In this document: piece after piece, positions 9,846-17,518 of the stretch
How the letters are laid out: each line of letters opens with the position of its first letter
How positions within the stretch are numbered: position 1 is the stretch's first letter
Source of the DNA: a bacterium
GTDB lineage: Bacteria > Ratteibacteria > UBA8468 > B48-G9 > DSTR01
Assembly: GCA_029551285.1 (NCBI GenBank)
Contig: JAKPFT010000044.1
Location: 18,760-82,759, forward strand
DNA length: 64,000 nucleotides
Direction: 5' to 3'
The notes under the pieces: model-generated
Database searches by the model: none
The model's input: the letters and a program-made list of their open reading frames with translations, nothing else
Told to the model about the DNA's origin: nothing
Position numbers and translations under genes: made by a program

Positions 9846-10841
9846 ATGACCAGAAAAAGCCTGACGGCTATCATTCCTGCAGCTGGTCTTGGGACCAGAC
9901 TGAGGCCTCTTACCTATAGCCGGCCGAAAGCACTCTTGCCCCTGGCCGGCAAACCCATGATTGGCTATGTGCTGGAAGCCGTCAGAGAACTTGGGGCCAG
10001 TAGAGTAGTGTTGATCGTAGGACATCTGGCCGGCCAGGTGGCTCAATATGTGAAAGAAAATTTTACTTCCGGGGTGGTGCTGGTGGAACAGAAACAATTC
10101 CTGGGACTGGGGCACGCAATTTTTCAGGCGGCCGGATCCGTGGAGGATGAGGCCCTAATTTTTCTGGGAGATACGCTGGTTGAGGGAGATTTTACCAGGC
10201 ATATCGGGGCCGGTTACAGCTGGCTGGCTGTGAAAGAAGTTGAAGACCCCAGACCTTTTGGCGTGGTGGTGACTGACCGGGCTGGCTGGATCCGCAACCT
10301 GGTGGAAAAGCCGGCCACACCTGTTTCGCGGAAAGCGATTGTTGGTGTTTATTATCTGAGAAACAGCCGGTTGCTTTTCCAGTGTCTTTCCGATTTGGTC
10401 ACTGGAGATATCCGGACCAGAGGTGAATACCAGTTGACTGATGCCATCCAGATGATGGTACAGCGGGGAGAGAAGATTAGAACCGTACCTGTAGAGAAAT
10501 GGTATGACTGTGGCCGGGTAGAGACACTTCTTCAGACCAACCAATTTTTTCTCCAGAAATACTGTCGGAAGACACCGCAAATTTCTGGAGCCGTTATTAC
10601 TCCGCCTGTTTACTTTGGCCCTGAAGTCAAAATTACCGGGGGCCGTCTGGGTCCCCATGTCGCGCTCAGCCGCGGGGTTGTGGCCACAAACTGCGTTTTA
10701 AGAAATGTTATTGTGGATGAGGGAGCCCACTTAGAGGATGTCTGGTTAGAGGACTCAGTAGTGGGCCAGCGGACCAGGGTGACTGGCTTCCGGGGCCGCC
10801 TCAATATCGGGGATGACGCCGAGGTATCAGCCTATCGGTGA
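9846..10841 (+). CDS. Sugar-1-phosphate nucleotidyltransferase with partial left-handed beta-helix
   Basis: This 331-residue enzyme begins with the NTP-binding signature PAAGLGTRLRPLTYSRPK and has the metal-binding GDT in IFLGDTLVEGD and substrate motifs LVEKPATP, VGVYYL and WYDCGRVETLLQTN, all typical of glucose-1-phosphate thymidylyl-/uridylyltransferases of the long RmlA or GlmU-N type. The last about 80 residues contain hexapeptide-like repeats. It would make an NDP-sugar for surface polysaccharides. No Shine-Dalgarno is evident; TAAACT lies 5 nt before the ATG, so a leaderless start is possible. It ends 4 nt from the convergent lysC. Confidence 0.87.
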   Translation: MTRKSLTAIIPAAGLGTRLRPLTYSRPKALLPLAGKPMIGYVLEAVRELGASRVVLIVGHLAGQVAQYVKENFTSGVVLVEQKQFLGLGHAIFQAAGSVEDEALIFLGDTLVEGDFTRHIGAGYSWLAVKEVEDPRPFGVVVTDRAGWIRNLVEKPATPVSRKAIVGVYYLRNSRLLFQCLSDLVTGDIRTRGEYQLTDAIQMMVQRGEKIRTVPVEKWYDCGRVETLLQTNQFFLQKYCRKTPQISGAVITPPVYFGPEVKITGGRLGPHVALSRGVVATNCVLRNVIVDEGAHLEDVWLEDSVVGQRTRVTGFRGRLNIGDDAEVSAYR

Positions 10842-10845
10842 GGCT

Positions 10846-12057
10846 TTAATTCTTCTCAATAAATTCCCGGTGGGCGGCCTCAAGACTCTTCTGGGCATCT
10901 GCCCGACGCACCACGCAGGAAATTTTGATTTCAGAGGTACTGATCATCTCTATGTTCACGCCGGCCCTGGCCAGCGCCTGAAACATTCGGCCGGCCACAC
11001 CTGGATGGTTCATCATACCGATGCCAATAATGGAGACCTTGGCAATGTCATCATCAGCGCTAACCCGTTCTGCGCCCAGGCAGCCGGCCACTTCCCGGGT
11101 AAGGGAAAGTGCTTTTTCCAGGTCAGTCAGGTTAACGGTAAAGGAAATGTCGGCGTGATTGTCCCGTCCCACATTCTGGACAATCATATCCACATTGATA
11201 TTTTCTGAACCAAGAGCCTGGAAAAGTTTGGCCGCAATTCCCGGTCGGTCCGGAACGCGAAACACGGAGATTTTGGCCTGATTTTCATCCACGGAGACAG
11301 AAGAGACAACAGCCCCTTCCTGAACCTCAATCTCTTTGACCATGGTACCCTCTCCCTCCTCAAAAGTGGATTTCACGCTGAAGACTACCTGGTATTTCTT
11401 GGCAAACTCCACCGCCCGTGACTGCATCACCTTGGCTCCGGTGGAAGCCATTTCTAACATTTCCTCGTAAGCCAGACAGCGGATTAATCTGGCGCCGGGG
11501 ATACGATGGGGATCCGCGGTGAACACACCAGGAACATCGGTGTAAATTTCGCAGAGGTCTGCCTTCAAACTGGCGGCCAGGGCTATCGCCGTAAGGTCTG
11601 AGCCTCCCCGTCCCAGGGTGGTGATGATGTTTTCCGGCCCCAATCCCTGAAAACCGGCTACCACGACAATTTTTCCCGCTTCCAGTTCTTTGCGGATTCG
11701 GGCCGGGTCAATCTTCATAATCCTGGCTTTGGTGTGAACGCTGTCTGTTTTAATCCCGGCGAAATAACCCGGGAAACCCTCTGCTTCCTCTCCCAGTTCC
11801 TCAATGGCCATGGACATGAGCGCCACCGAAACCATTTCTCCGGTAGCCAGAAGCAGGTCCAGCTCGCGTCCTGGCGGCTGGTGGTGGACCTGGCGGGCCA
11901 GGGCAATGAGATTATCGGTGGTTTTTCCCATGGCCGAGACAACAACCACCACCTGGTGGTTCTGTCTTTTAACGGCAACAACCCGGGCGGCCACCTTTTT
12001 TATTTTCTCAGCCGTGGCCAGAGAACTGCCGCCAAACTTCTGGACGATGAGTGCCAT
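10846..12057 (-). CDS. lysC: Aspartate kinase
   Basis: The first enzyme of the aspartate pathway (lysine/DAP, threonine, methionine) phosphorylates L-aspartate. The protein is 403 residues with the start at 12057. The kinase domain opens with MALIVQKFGGSSLA and contains VVVVSAMGKTTD, LLATGEMVSVALM and TTLGRGGSDLTAIALA. Two C-terminal ACT domains follow (SVFRVPDRPGIAAKLF and VSIIGIGMMNHPGVAGRMF), suggesting feedback control by lysine or threonine. A TTG start at 12093 is possible but unlikely. The ATG has no Shine-Dalgarno and lies 6 nt below a -10 element, so the mRNA may be leaderless. The 225-base gap to fmt holds a palindrome and a structured element. Confidence 0.96.
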   Translation of the reverse strand: MALIVQKFGGSSLATAEKIKKVAARVVAVKRQNHQVVVVVSAMGKTTDNLIALARQVHHQPPGRELDLLLATGEMVSVALMSMAIEELGEEAEGFPGYFAGIKTDSVHTKARIMKIDPARIRKELEAGKIVVVAGFQGLGPENIITTLGRGGSDLTAIALAASLKADLCEIYTDVPGVFTADPHRIPGARLIRCLAYEEMLEMASTGAKVMQSRAVEFAKKYQVVFSVKSTFEEGEGTMVKEIEVQEGAVVSSVSVDENQAKISVFRVPDRPGIAAKLFQALGSENINVDMIVQNVGRDNHADISFTVNLTDLEKALSLTREVAGCLGAERVSADDDIAKVSIIGIGMMNHPGVAGRMFQALARAGVNIEMISTSEIKISCVVRRADAQKSLEAAHREFIEKN

Positions 12058-12063
12058 AGAATT

Positions 12064-12093
12064 ATGATAACAGGAAAAAGGTATTTTTGACAA
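12064..12093 (-). promoter_or_regulatory. Sigma-70-type promoter of lysC (leaderless geometry)
   Basis: On the minus strand TTGTCA (12093-12088) and TATCAT (12069-12064) are separated by 18 nt. The ATG of lysC begins 6 nt past the -10 box, so predicted +1 coincides with the start codon. Hexamer matches are 5/6 and 5/6. Confidence 0.65.
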
Positions 12094-12094
12094 G

Positions 12095-12108
12095 TAACCA
12101 GCTGGTTA
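12095..12108. promoter_or_regulatory. Perfect 14-bp palindrome abutting the lysC -35 (candidate operator)
   Basis: TAACCAGCTGGTTA is a perfect palindrome directly upstream of the -35 hexamer of lysC. Its position and symmetry suit a dimeric activator or repressor site; the protein is unknown. Confidence 0.5.
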
Positions 12109-12127
12109 ATACGGGATAAACAAAGGT

Positions 12128-12231
12128 GGTGAAGAAATGCGGGTGACCTGAATAACTCTGGCTGCCCACCCCTGGGGGTGTATCGCGACCTTCACCTGGT
12201 CGGCTTGAGAATCTCTTCTGTTTGTCACCCG
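12128..12231 (-). ncRNA. Candidate structured RNA between fmt and lysC (unidentified)
   Basis: Read on the minus strand, an 8-bp closing stem pairs CGGGTGAC (12231-12224) with GTCACCCG (12147-12140). It encloses two hairpins: CGACC/GGTCG (12202-12186, 7-nt loop AGGTGAA) and CACCC/GGGTG (12180-12167). The first hairpin's loop region GGTGAAG (12196-12190) is complementary over 7 bases to CTTCACC (12134-12128) just beyond the closing stem, so a pseudoknot could form. No T-tract follows, so it is not a simple terminator. I could not match it to lysine, SAM, T-box, TPP, cobalamin or c-di-GMP elements. It could be a leader element for lysC or a 3' element of fmt. Confidence 0.4.
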
Positions 12232-12282
12232 GAAATTATAGCGCAGTTTCAGAGATGTCAGTCTTGAAAAATCAGAAGCGGT

Positions 12283-13248
12283 TCAACTGTCAGGTCCTGT
12301 TTGCTTTTCGCAGGCTCCGCCAAGAATTGTTCCCGGAGAAAGGGAGATGCCCTTGAGGAATTCCGGTGCTGAGAGCGCGCGTTTACCTTCAAGTTGAACC
12401 GTTAACAGCGCCAGTGTCCCCTGGCCGCAGGCTACCAGAAACCGTTGACCTGTTTCCAGAACCATCCCGGGTTTCTCGTGGGTTTCCTGAAGCGAAAATA
12501 TTTTTGTTTGCCTGATTTTGAGCAGTTTGGTTTTCTCTCCGTGAACCAGCCAGGTATAGGCCACCGGCCAGTCAGCCAGGGCTCTGACCTGGTTGTAAAT
12601 TTCGCGGGCAGAACGGCCCCAGTGGATCTCACCATCTTTCTTGGAGAGCCTTGGCGCATAAGAAACCTTGCCCTGCTGGGGTTCAGGCTTTTCACCGGCC
12701 AGTAACTTACGGATGGCCTCCTGAAGCAACTCCGGAGCCAGAGCCATCAAACGAGAACGTAGAGAAAAAATGTCCTCGTCCTCACCAACAGAAAGACTTT
12801 TCTGAGCCAGGATACCACCAGCATCAAGTTCCTTTTCCAGGGTGATCACAGTGACCCCGGTTTCCTTCTCTCCGTTGAGGAGCGCCCATTCTATTGGCGC
12901 GGCGCCCCGGTAAGCGGGCAAAAGTGAGGGGTGCACATTGACCGCGCCCAGCTTCCCGCAGCGAATAACTTTTTCTGGCAGAATTTTTCCGTAAGCCACC
13001 AGAACAAGCAATTCAGGATCAAACTGCCGCATGGCTCTAACAAAAACTTCGTCAAAATGTTCTGGCTGGAGAAGAGGAAGGGAGTGGCTCAGAGCGTAGC
13101 GCTTGATGGGTGTCTGTCCAGGATGATAGCCGCGGCCGCAGGGCCGGTCCGGCGCGGTAACCACGGCTACCAACTGATAACTCTGGTGGAGCCTTTCCAG
13201 ACAGGGAAGGCCAAACTGGTCGCTGCCAAAAAAACCTATTTTTATCAT
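12283..13248 (-). CDS. fmt: Methionyl-tRNA formyltransferase
   Basis: This 321-residue enzyme formylates initiator Met-tRNA using 10-formyl-THF. Family motifs are GFFGSDQFGLPCLERL at the N-terminus, the catalytic region GAVNVHPSLLPAYRGAAPIEWALLNGE (Asn, His and the SLLPxYRG signature) and GVTVITLEKELDAGGIL. The C-terminal OB-fold domain is complete. It starts 14 nt after the ROK kinase stop without a clear Shine-Dalgarno, probably by translational coupling. Peptide deformylase, its usual partner gene, is not adjacent. Confidence 0.96.
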   Translation of the reverse strand: MIKIGFFGSDQFGLPCLERLHQSYQLVAVVTAPDRPCGRGYHPGQTPIKRYALSHSLPLLQPEHFDEVFVRAMRQFDPELLVLVAYGKILPEKVIRCGKLGAVNVHPSLLPAYRGAAPIEWALLNGEKETGVTVITLEKELDAGGILAQKSLSVGEDEDIFSLRSRLMALAPELLQEAIRKLLAGEKPEPQQGKVSYAPRLSKKDGEIHWGRSAREIYNQVRALADWPVAYTWLVHGEKTKLLKIRQTKIFSLQETHEKPGMVLETGQRFLVACGQGTLALLTVQLEGKRALSAPEFLKGISLSPGTILGGACEKQTGPDS

Positions 13249-13262
13249 TAGCTCTGAGAAGA

Positions 13263-14252
13263 TTAGAGGGTCATGGCTGACCCTAAAACCAGCGCGGCGG
13301 CAGAGATGATGCCCGTGTTCTCACCCAGTCCTGCCGGGACAAATTTAACGCTGGCGGAAAGTTTTTTCATGGCATGCTGGCGGACAATTTTTCTGATTTG
13401 TTGAAAGAGAGGCTTTCCGGCCCGGGCAATTCCGCCTCCGATCACTACCCTGTCCGGATTAAAAATATTCACCAGACCAACGAAGAAGAAACCAAGACAG
13501 GTTCCCACATCTTCCCAGATTTCAGCCGCCAGTCTATCCCCGCGGCGGTAGGCTTCTGAGATCATCTTCGGGGTTATTTTTTTCGGGTCTCCACCGGAAA
13601 GTGAAACCAGGAGGGTCTCTCTTCCGGAGGCGATAGCTTTAGTGGCCCGTTCAACAATGGCATCACGGCTGACAAACCGTTCAATACATCCTAAATTGCC
13701 ACAGTTGCACGCCGGGCCATGGTAATCAATGGTGACGTGTCCCAGTTCGGCTGCAGAAAAAACTGCGCCTCTCAACAGACGACCGTTGACCACCACCCCG
13801 CCGCCCAGCCCTGTTCCCAGGGTGATGCAGACCATCGTCTGGCTACCCCGACCGGCTCCGAAAAGAAACTCTCCCCAGGTAATGCTGTTCACATCGTTTT
13901 CCACCCTCACCGGGACGCGGTAGGTCTGCTCAAAAATCCTGCCCAGGGCAAGATTGTGCCAGTTGGGCAGGTTCGGGGCTTCAAAGACCCGGCCCTGATT
14001 GTCCACCAGGCCCGGTGTTCCGATGCCAATACCGGCCAGCGCCGGTGCCGGCCTGTGACCCAGAAGGCTGTCCACAGCCGTTTTCATCTGGTTAATAACA
14101 ATCTGCCGTTTTCCGTGCTCGGCCAGGGTAGGCCATTGCCCCTTCTTCAGGATTTTTCCCTGTTGATTTACCAGGCCGGCCTTAATGAAGGTGCCACCCA
14201 GGTCAAGTCCCACGACCAGCTCTTTCTTTTTTCTCTGTCTGGCCACTTTCAT
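13263..14252 (-). CDS. ROK-family sugar kinase (glucokinase-like)
   Basis: This 329-residue protein has the ATP phosphate-1 motif GLDLGGTFIKAGLV, the sugar-binding ENDVNSITWGEF, phosphate-2 ITLGTGLGGGVVV and the ROK zinc signature ELGHVTIDYHGPACNCGNLG-C with the CxCGxxGC core. The catalytic Asp lies in ENDVN. ROK kinases of this type phosphorylate glucose or related hexoses; there is no N-terminal helix-turn-helix, so it is an enzyme, not a repressor. The ATG overlaps the stop of the upstream UroD-family gene by 4 nt. Confidence 0.9.
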   Translation of the reverse strand: MKVARQRKKKELVVGLDLGGTFIKAGLVNQQGKILKKGQWPTLAEHGKRQIVINQMKTAVDSLLGHRPAPALAGIGIGTPGLVDNQGRVFEAPNLPNWHNLALGRIFEQTYRVPVRVENDVNSITWGEFLFGAGRGSQTMVCITLGTGLGGGVVVNGRLLRGAVFSAAELGHVTIDYHGPACNCGNLGCIERFVSRDAIVERATKAIASGRETLLVSLSGGDPKKITPKMISEAYRRGDRLAAEIWEDVGTCLGFFFVGLVNIFNPDRVVIGGGIARAGKPLFQQIRKIVRQHAMKKLSASVKFVPAGLGENTGIISAAALVLGSAMTL

Positions 14253-15523
14253 TTCGGTTCACCCTTTTTTTTGAAAAAGGAAAAAGATTTCCTGGCCGGA
14301 GGTGGACTGGCCGGGGGTTTTTCGGCCACCGGTTCTGGTGTCTTCGCCTCTGGTTGGGGCTTTTTCTTCAGAAGGGAAAACCTCGCAGTTTTTGCGGCTG
14401 GCGCAGCAGGTGGTGGAGCGGCTGCCGGTACTGCTGCCTCTGCAGCCGGTTTTTCCTGGTATTCCGGATAAACGCCATACTTCTTTACCAGTTCCATCAC
14501 CCGGCAGTACTGCTGAAAGCCGACATTCTTAGGAATGGAATGGTCAGAATGGTATATGTAGCCACCATTTTTCTTGGCGATCTCAAACTTGGTTTTGATT
14601 TCTTCCTCAATCTTAGCCGGGTCAGGGTCAGCCATGAGACGAACATCAATTCCGCCCATAAAGGCCAGCCTGTCGCCATATTTTTCTTTCAGGGAAACCA
14701 GGTCCATTCCGGCCTTGACCTCCAGGGGCTGCAGGCAGTCAAGACCGGCTTCAATCAGCATGGGTACCAGTTCCGTAACATTGCCGCAACTGTGAAGGAT
14801 TGTCTTCATCCCCTTGGAATGGAAGTAACCGTAAAGGAGGCGATCCGCGTCGTAGTGGGTTTTGAGATAGGTGTCCGGGGAGAAAAGCAGTCCATTGCGA
14901 TAGCCCATGTCGTTATAAATCCAGCCACCGTCAAAGACAAACCCGTTGGTGATCATTAATTCTGCCATGACCACGATCAATTCCGCCATCGTCATAATCA
15001 TTTCCTTGACCCACCCTGGATCATCAACCATCGCCATGAGCAACTGTTCGCTTTTTAAATAGGCCTGTAAACCATCGTAGCCGCAGGCTGCCGAGAAAAA
15101 GGTGAACTTGCCTTCCTGCCTGGCCTGTTCGTTTCTCGGCAAGCCGCTGGCCCAGTCCACGCGGGTGAAATCCGGTTTTAGACGCTTTTTGATTTCCTGC
15201 CAGTCTTCTTTGGACTTGATAGGCCAGTCAATAATCTCCGGAGTGGTAGAATAATCAAGGTGGTTTCTTCGTTTGCCGCCCATGGGCGTGGTGGTGACGA
15301 TGTATTCTTCTGTCTTCTCCAGTACTCTTACCGGGAAACGTGGTGTGATATCAGCGCCAAAACCTACCATCTCATAGCCAAAATACTCTGCCGGGGAGAT
15401 ATCCTCAGGTAGACCTTCCCGGTGCCAGCGTTTCACCGTAGCCGCCCAGGGACTGTCCTGAATTGGTACGCGGTCCGGAATTTGATGATTCAGCGCGGCC
15501 AGTACCCGTTCTCTACTTGTCAT
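14249..15523 (-). CDS. Uroporphyrinogen decarboxylase (URO-D) family protein with Ala/Pro/Lys tail
   Basis: The first about 350 of 424 residues form a URO-D TIM barrel of the MtaA/methyltransferase-like group (MTSRERVLAALNHQIPDRVP, GMKTILHSCGNVTELVP, GGIDVRLMADPDP). The HSCGN motif is typical of zinc-dependent corrinoid methyltransferases rather than true HemE, and no haem genes are nearby. The last about 70 residues are low-complexity Ala/Pro/Glu/Lys with two similar basic-aromatic motifs, ARFSLLKKKPQ and KSFSFFKKKGE. A GGAGGAAAG ribosome-binding site precedes the ATG. The substrate is unknown. Confidence 0.85.
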   Translation of the reverse strand: MTSRERVLAALNHQIPDRVPIQDSPWAATVKRWHREGLPEDISPAEYFGYEMVGFGADITPRFPVRVLEKTEEYIVTTTPMGGKRRNHLDYSTTPEIIDWPIKSKEDWQEIKKRLKPDFTRVDWASGLPRNEQARQEGKFTFFSAACGYDGLQAYLKSEQLLMAMVDDPGWVKEMIMTMAELIVVMAELMITNGFVFDGGWIYNDMGYRNGLLFSPDTYLKTHYDADRLLYGYFHSKGMKTILHSCGNVTELVPMLIEAGLDCLQPLEVKAGMDLVSLKEKYGDRLAFMGGIDVRLMADPDPAKIEEEIKTKFEIAKKNGGYIYHSDHSIPKNVGFQQYCRVMELVKKYGVYPEYQEKPAAEAAVPAAAPPPAAPAAKTARFSLLKKKPQPEAKTPEPVAEKPPASPPPARKSFSFFKKKGEPK

Positions 15524-15559
15524 CTTTCCTCCTGTTAAATGGAAGATATTGCCTGAATT

Positions 15560-16015
15560 CTACCTTATTCGGGATAACCTTTCAAACTCAACCAGGGAGA
15601 TCTTTCGGACACACCGGTCTTCCCCGGAAAAGGTAACGATGAACCTGGCTTCCCTGAGTAACTCCGGATACCGGTCAGCCCATTCCACCAGAACAATTCC
15701 CCGGAAAAGGTATTCCTGCCAGCCGATGGTTTCCAGGTCGTCCGGCTTTCCCAGGCGATAAAAATCAAAATGGTAAACGGGTAACTTGCCCCGGTCATAT
15801 TCGTGGAGGATGACAAAAGAAGGGCTGGCAGCCCGCTGACCGGTGAGGGACCGAACCAGTCCCTGAATCATGGTAGTTTTCCCACTTCCCAGCTCACCGC
15901 AGAAACAGACCAGGTCTCCCTGGCGCAGTTTTCTGGCCAGCCAGGCGCCCAATCTTTTGGTTTCACCCGGGGAGCGGCTAAAGAATGTTTGAGCCTTCTT
16001 TTTTTGAGGCCTCAT
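15560..16015 (-). CDS. tsaE: tRNA threonylcarbamoyladenosine biosynthesis ATPase TsaE
   Basis: With the start at the ATG at 16015 (GAGGG 7 nt upstream) the protein has 151 residues, the family norm. It has Walker A GELGSGKTTMIQGL, the SPSFVILHEY switch segment, HFDFYRLGKPDDLE and VLVEWADRYPELL. TsaE works with TsaB and TsaD to make t6A37 in ANN-decoding tRNAs; those partners are not in this window. A longer in-frame reading to 16141 would overlap the 6S RNA gene on the other strand and has no conserved sequence. Confidence 0.95.
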   Translation of the reverse strand: MRPQKKKAQTFFSRSPGETKRLGAWLARKLRQGDLVCFCGELGSGKTTMIQGLVRSLTGQRAASPSFVILHEYDRGKLPVYHFDFYRLGKPDDLETIGWQEYLFRGIVLVEWADRYPELLREARFIVTFSGEDRCVRKISLVEFERLSRIR

Positions 16016-16034
16016 CAGTAAGCCCTCAGGATTT

Positions 16035-16062
16035 TTTGTAATGCATTTTACTTCTTTCTCAA
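16035..16062 (-). promoter_or_regulatory. Promoter of the tsaE operon
   Basis: On the minus strand TTGAGA (16062-16057) and TACAAA (16040-16035) are separated by 16 nt, about 20 nt upstream of the tsaE ATG. It physically overlaps the divergent 6S RNA promoter. Confidence 0.4.
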
Positions 16063-16075
16063 ACCGGGGTAAAAT
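16047..16075 (+). promoter_or_regulatory. Promoter of the 6S RNA gene
   Basis: TTTACT (16047-16052) and TAAAAT (16070-16075) are separated by 17 nt. Predicted +1 falls at 16082, exactly the first base of the 6S terminal stem. Confidence 0.6.
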
Positions 16076-16081
16076 ACATGT

Positions 16082-16247
16082 GGCTGTTCCGTGCGTGGGG
16101 AGCAAGAACCCTTGAGCCAACACCCATGCAAAGGGAGCCAAGGCTGGCAGGGCCGGAGTTCGCTACGGCAAACACCGAAACTGTCCAGGGCGGCACCCAC
16201 CTGAAACTTCAGGTCTCAAAGGGTGATATCCCGGCGGCGGAACGGCC
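16082..16247 (+). ncRNA. ssrS: 6S RNA
   Basis: The 166-nt segment is bounded by a 10-bp terminal helix: GGCTGTTCCG (16082-16091) pairs with CGGAACGGCC (16238-16247), with one G-U. Inside are 6S-like elements: CCCTTGAGCC and AAGGGAGCC on the 5' side, the hairpin ACCTGAAACTTCAGGT (the equivalent of the CCTTGAACC...GGTTCAAGG hairpin) and GGCGGCGG before the closing strand. 6S RNA mimics an open promoter and sequesters housekeeping RNA polymerase. A matching promoter sits just upstream and tRNA genes follow 22 nt later. Identified by eye; a covariance-model match would confirm it. Confidence 0.8.
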
Positions 16248-16269
16248 ATTTCATCATCAAATTTACTGA

Positions 16270-16353
16270 GGGCAGGTTGCGGAGTGGCCAATCGCAGCAG
16301 ACTGTAAATCTGCCGGCTCTATGCCTTCGGAGGTTCGAATCCTCCCCTGCCCA
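16270..16353 (+). tRNA. tRNA-Tyr (GTA anticodon)
   Basis: This 84-nt class II tRNA has acceptor arms GGGCAGG/CCTGCCC, anticodon stem GCAGA/TCTGC around loop CTGTAAA (anticodon GTA), a long variable arm and T-loop GGTTCGAATCC. Discriminator A; CCA is not encoded. Confidence 0.96.
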
Positions 16354-16391
16354 CAGATTTAATGCTGGTCTCCGGGAACGCAAAAGAGGAC

Positions 16392-16462
16392 GCGGGGTTG
16401 GTTTAGTGGTAAAACATCAGCCTTCCAAGCTGAGGACACGGGTTCAATTCCCGTACCCCGCT
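16392..16462 (+). tRNA. tRNA-Gly (TCC anticodon)
   Basis: This 71-nt tRNA has acceptor arms GCGGGGT/ACCCCGC, D-arm TGGTTTAGTGGTAAAACA, anticodon loop CTTCCAA (TCC) and T-arm CGGGTTCAATTCCCG. Discriminator T, as usual for glycine; CCA is not encoded. It lies 38 nt after tRNA-Tyr and 42 nt before the trigger factor gene. Confidence 0.96.
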
Positions 16463-16504
16463 TTTCCGGGACAGCGGGTAGTTTAAGGAAAGGGCGGAGA
16501 CAGA

Positions 16505-17518
16505 ATGGAGATACAAATAGAGTCTGTTTCTGAATTAGGGCGGGAACTTTTCTTCAGGATAGAGCCCGAGCCGGTGTTTGCGGAAAGAGAAAAGATAGTT
16601 GAGGAATTTCGCCGGCAGGCAGAAATAGAAGGTTTCCGGAAGGGGAAAGCGCCTGCCTGCCTGGTGGAGACGCGCTACGGCCAGGCCATTGAAGAACAAC
16701 TTTTGAAAAAACTTATTCCCGCGGCCTATCTGGAAGGTATCCGGCAACACAATCTGGCAGTGATTACTGACCCGGAAATTTCCGAGGTGAAACTTGACCG
16801 GGAGGGTCTCCGGTTCAAGGTCTACGTTGAAGTAAAACCTGAAGTCTCCGTAAAAAAGTATCTGGGTCTCACCCTGAAAAAGGTGGAACCGGAACCGGTC
16901 ACGGATGAGATGGTAGACCAGATTCTAAAGGAATGGGAGAAAAGGCCGGAACTGGCCGTATCCATTATTGACCCTGAGAAAAGACGGGCCTGGCGGCAAC
17001 GGATTAGAGAACAGTTGGAAACCATGGCCAGGAACCGGGCCAGGGCCGCTGAGGAGAAGCAAATCTGGGATCAACTTCTTCAAGAGGCTCGGTTTCCGGT
17101 GCCGGAGAAACTGGTGCGGGAAAGAGCCAGACATTATACCGAAGAGGAGTTGAAACGTCAGAACTTACAGGGGAAATCAGAGAAAGAAATCAGGCGCCTG
17201 GCTGAGGAAATTTTTGAAAAGGTTAAGCCCAAGGGCGAAGAGGATGTCCGGAAGTACTTTATTCTGGAGAAAGTTGCGGAGCTGGAAGGTGTCGGCTGCA
17301 ACCAGGAGGAATTAAACGCTCGTATTCAGCACATTGCCCGGGTGGTGGGCGAACCGGAAGAAGAAGTTCGGCAGAAACTGGAAAAAGCCGGCCGGCTTGA
17401 AGAATTGCAGAATGAGATACGGCTGGATAAAACCTTTGGATTGATTCTGGAGAAAGCCCAGGTTATCTCCAGGGTAATCCTGCCCGGGGAAACGTCTGGA
17501 AACGCGGTTAGGACATGA
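16505..17518 (+). CDS. tig: Trigger factor lacking the PPIase domain
   Basis: The protein has 337 residues against the usual about 430. The N-terminal ribosome-docking domain is intact, with the signature GFRKGKAP at about residues 44-51 and [17 protein letters not shown] near 120. The chain then passes through about 30 residues directly into the charged helical C-terminal chaperone arms ([19 protein letters not shown] onward). The FKBP-type prolyl isomerase domain, normally about residues 150-245, is missing. The reading frame is clean, so this is a natural short form. A GGCGGAGACAG ribosome-binding site precedes the ATG and clpP overlaps its stop by 4 nt. Confidence 0.9.
   Translation: MEIQIESVSELGRELFFRIEPEPVFAEREKIVEEFRRQAEIEGFRKGKAPACLVETRYGQAIEEQLLKKLIPAAYLEGIRQHNLAVITDPEISEVKLDREGLRFKVYVEVKPEVSVKKYLGLTLKKVEPEPVTDEMVDQILKEWEKRPELAVSIIDPEKRRAWRQRIREQLETMARNRARAAEEKQIWDQLLQEARFPVPEKLVRERARHYTEEELKRQNLQGKSEKEIRRLAEEIFEKVKPKGEEDVRKYFILEKVAELEGVGCNQEELNARIQHIARVVGEPEEEVRQKLEKAGRLEELQNEIRLDKTFGLILEKAQVISRVILPGETSGNAVRT

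Noticed and set aside
12100..12245. Lysine, SAM or T-box riboswitch for lysC
   Set aside because: The diagnostic conserved cores (SAM GGCAAC region, T-box TGGTACCGCG, lysine AGAGG core) are absent; reported as an unidentified structure instead.
13719..14471. 250-codon plus-strand frame antisense to the ROK kinase and URO-D tail
   Set aside because: The Gly/Ala-rich end is only the complement of the low-complexity tail; no independent evidence.
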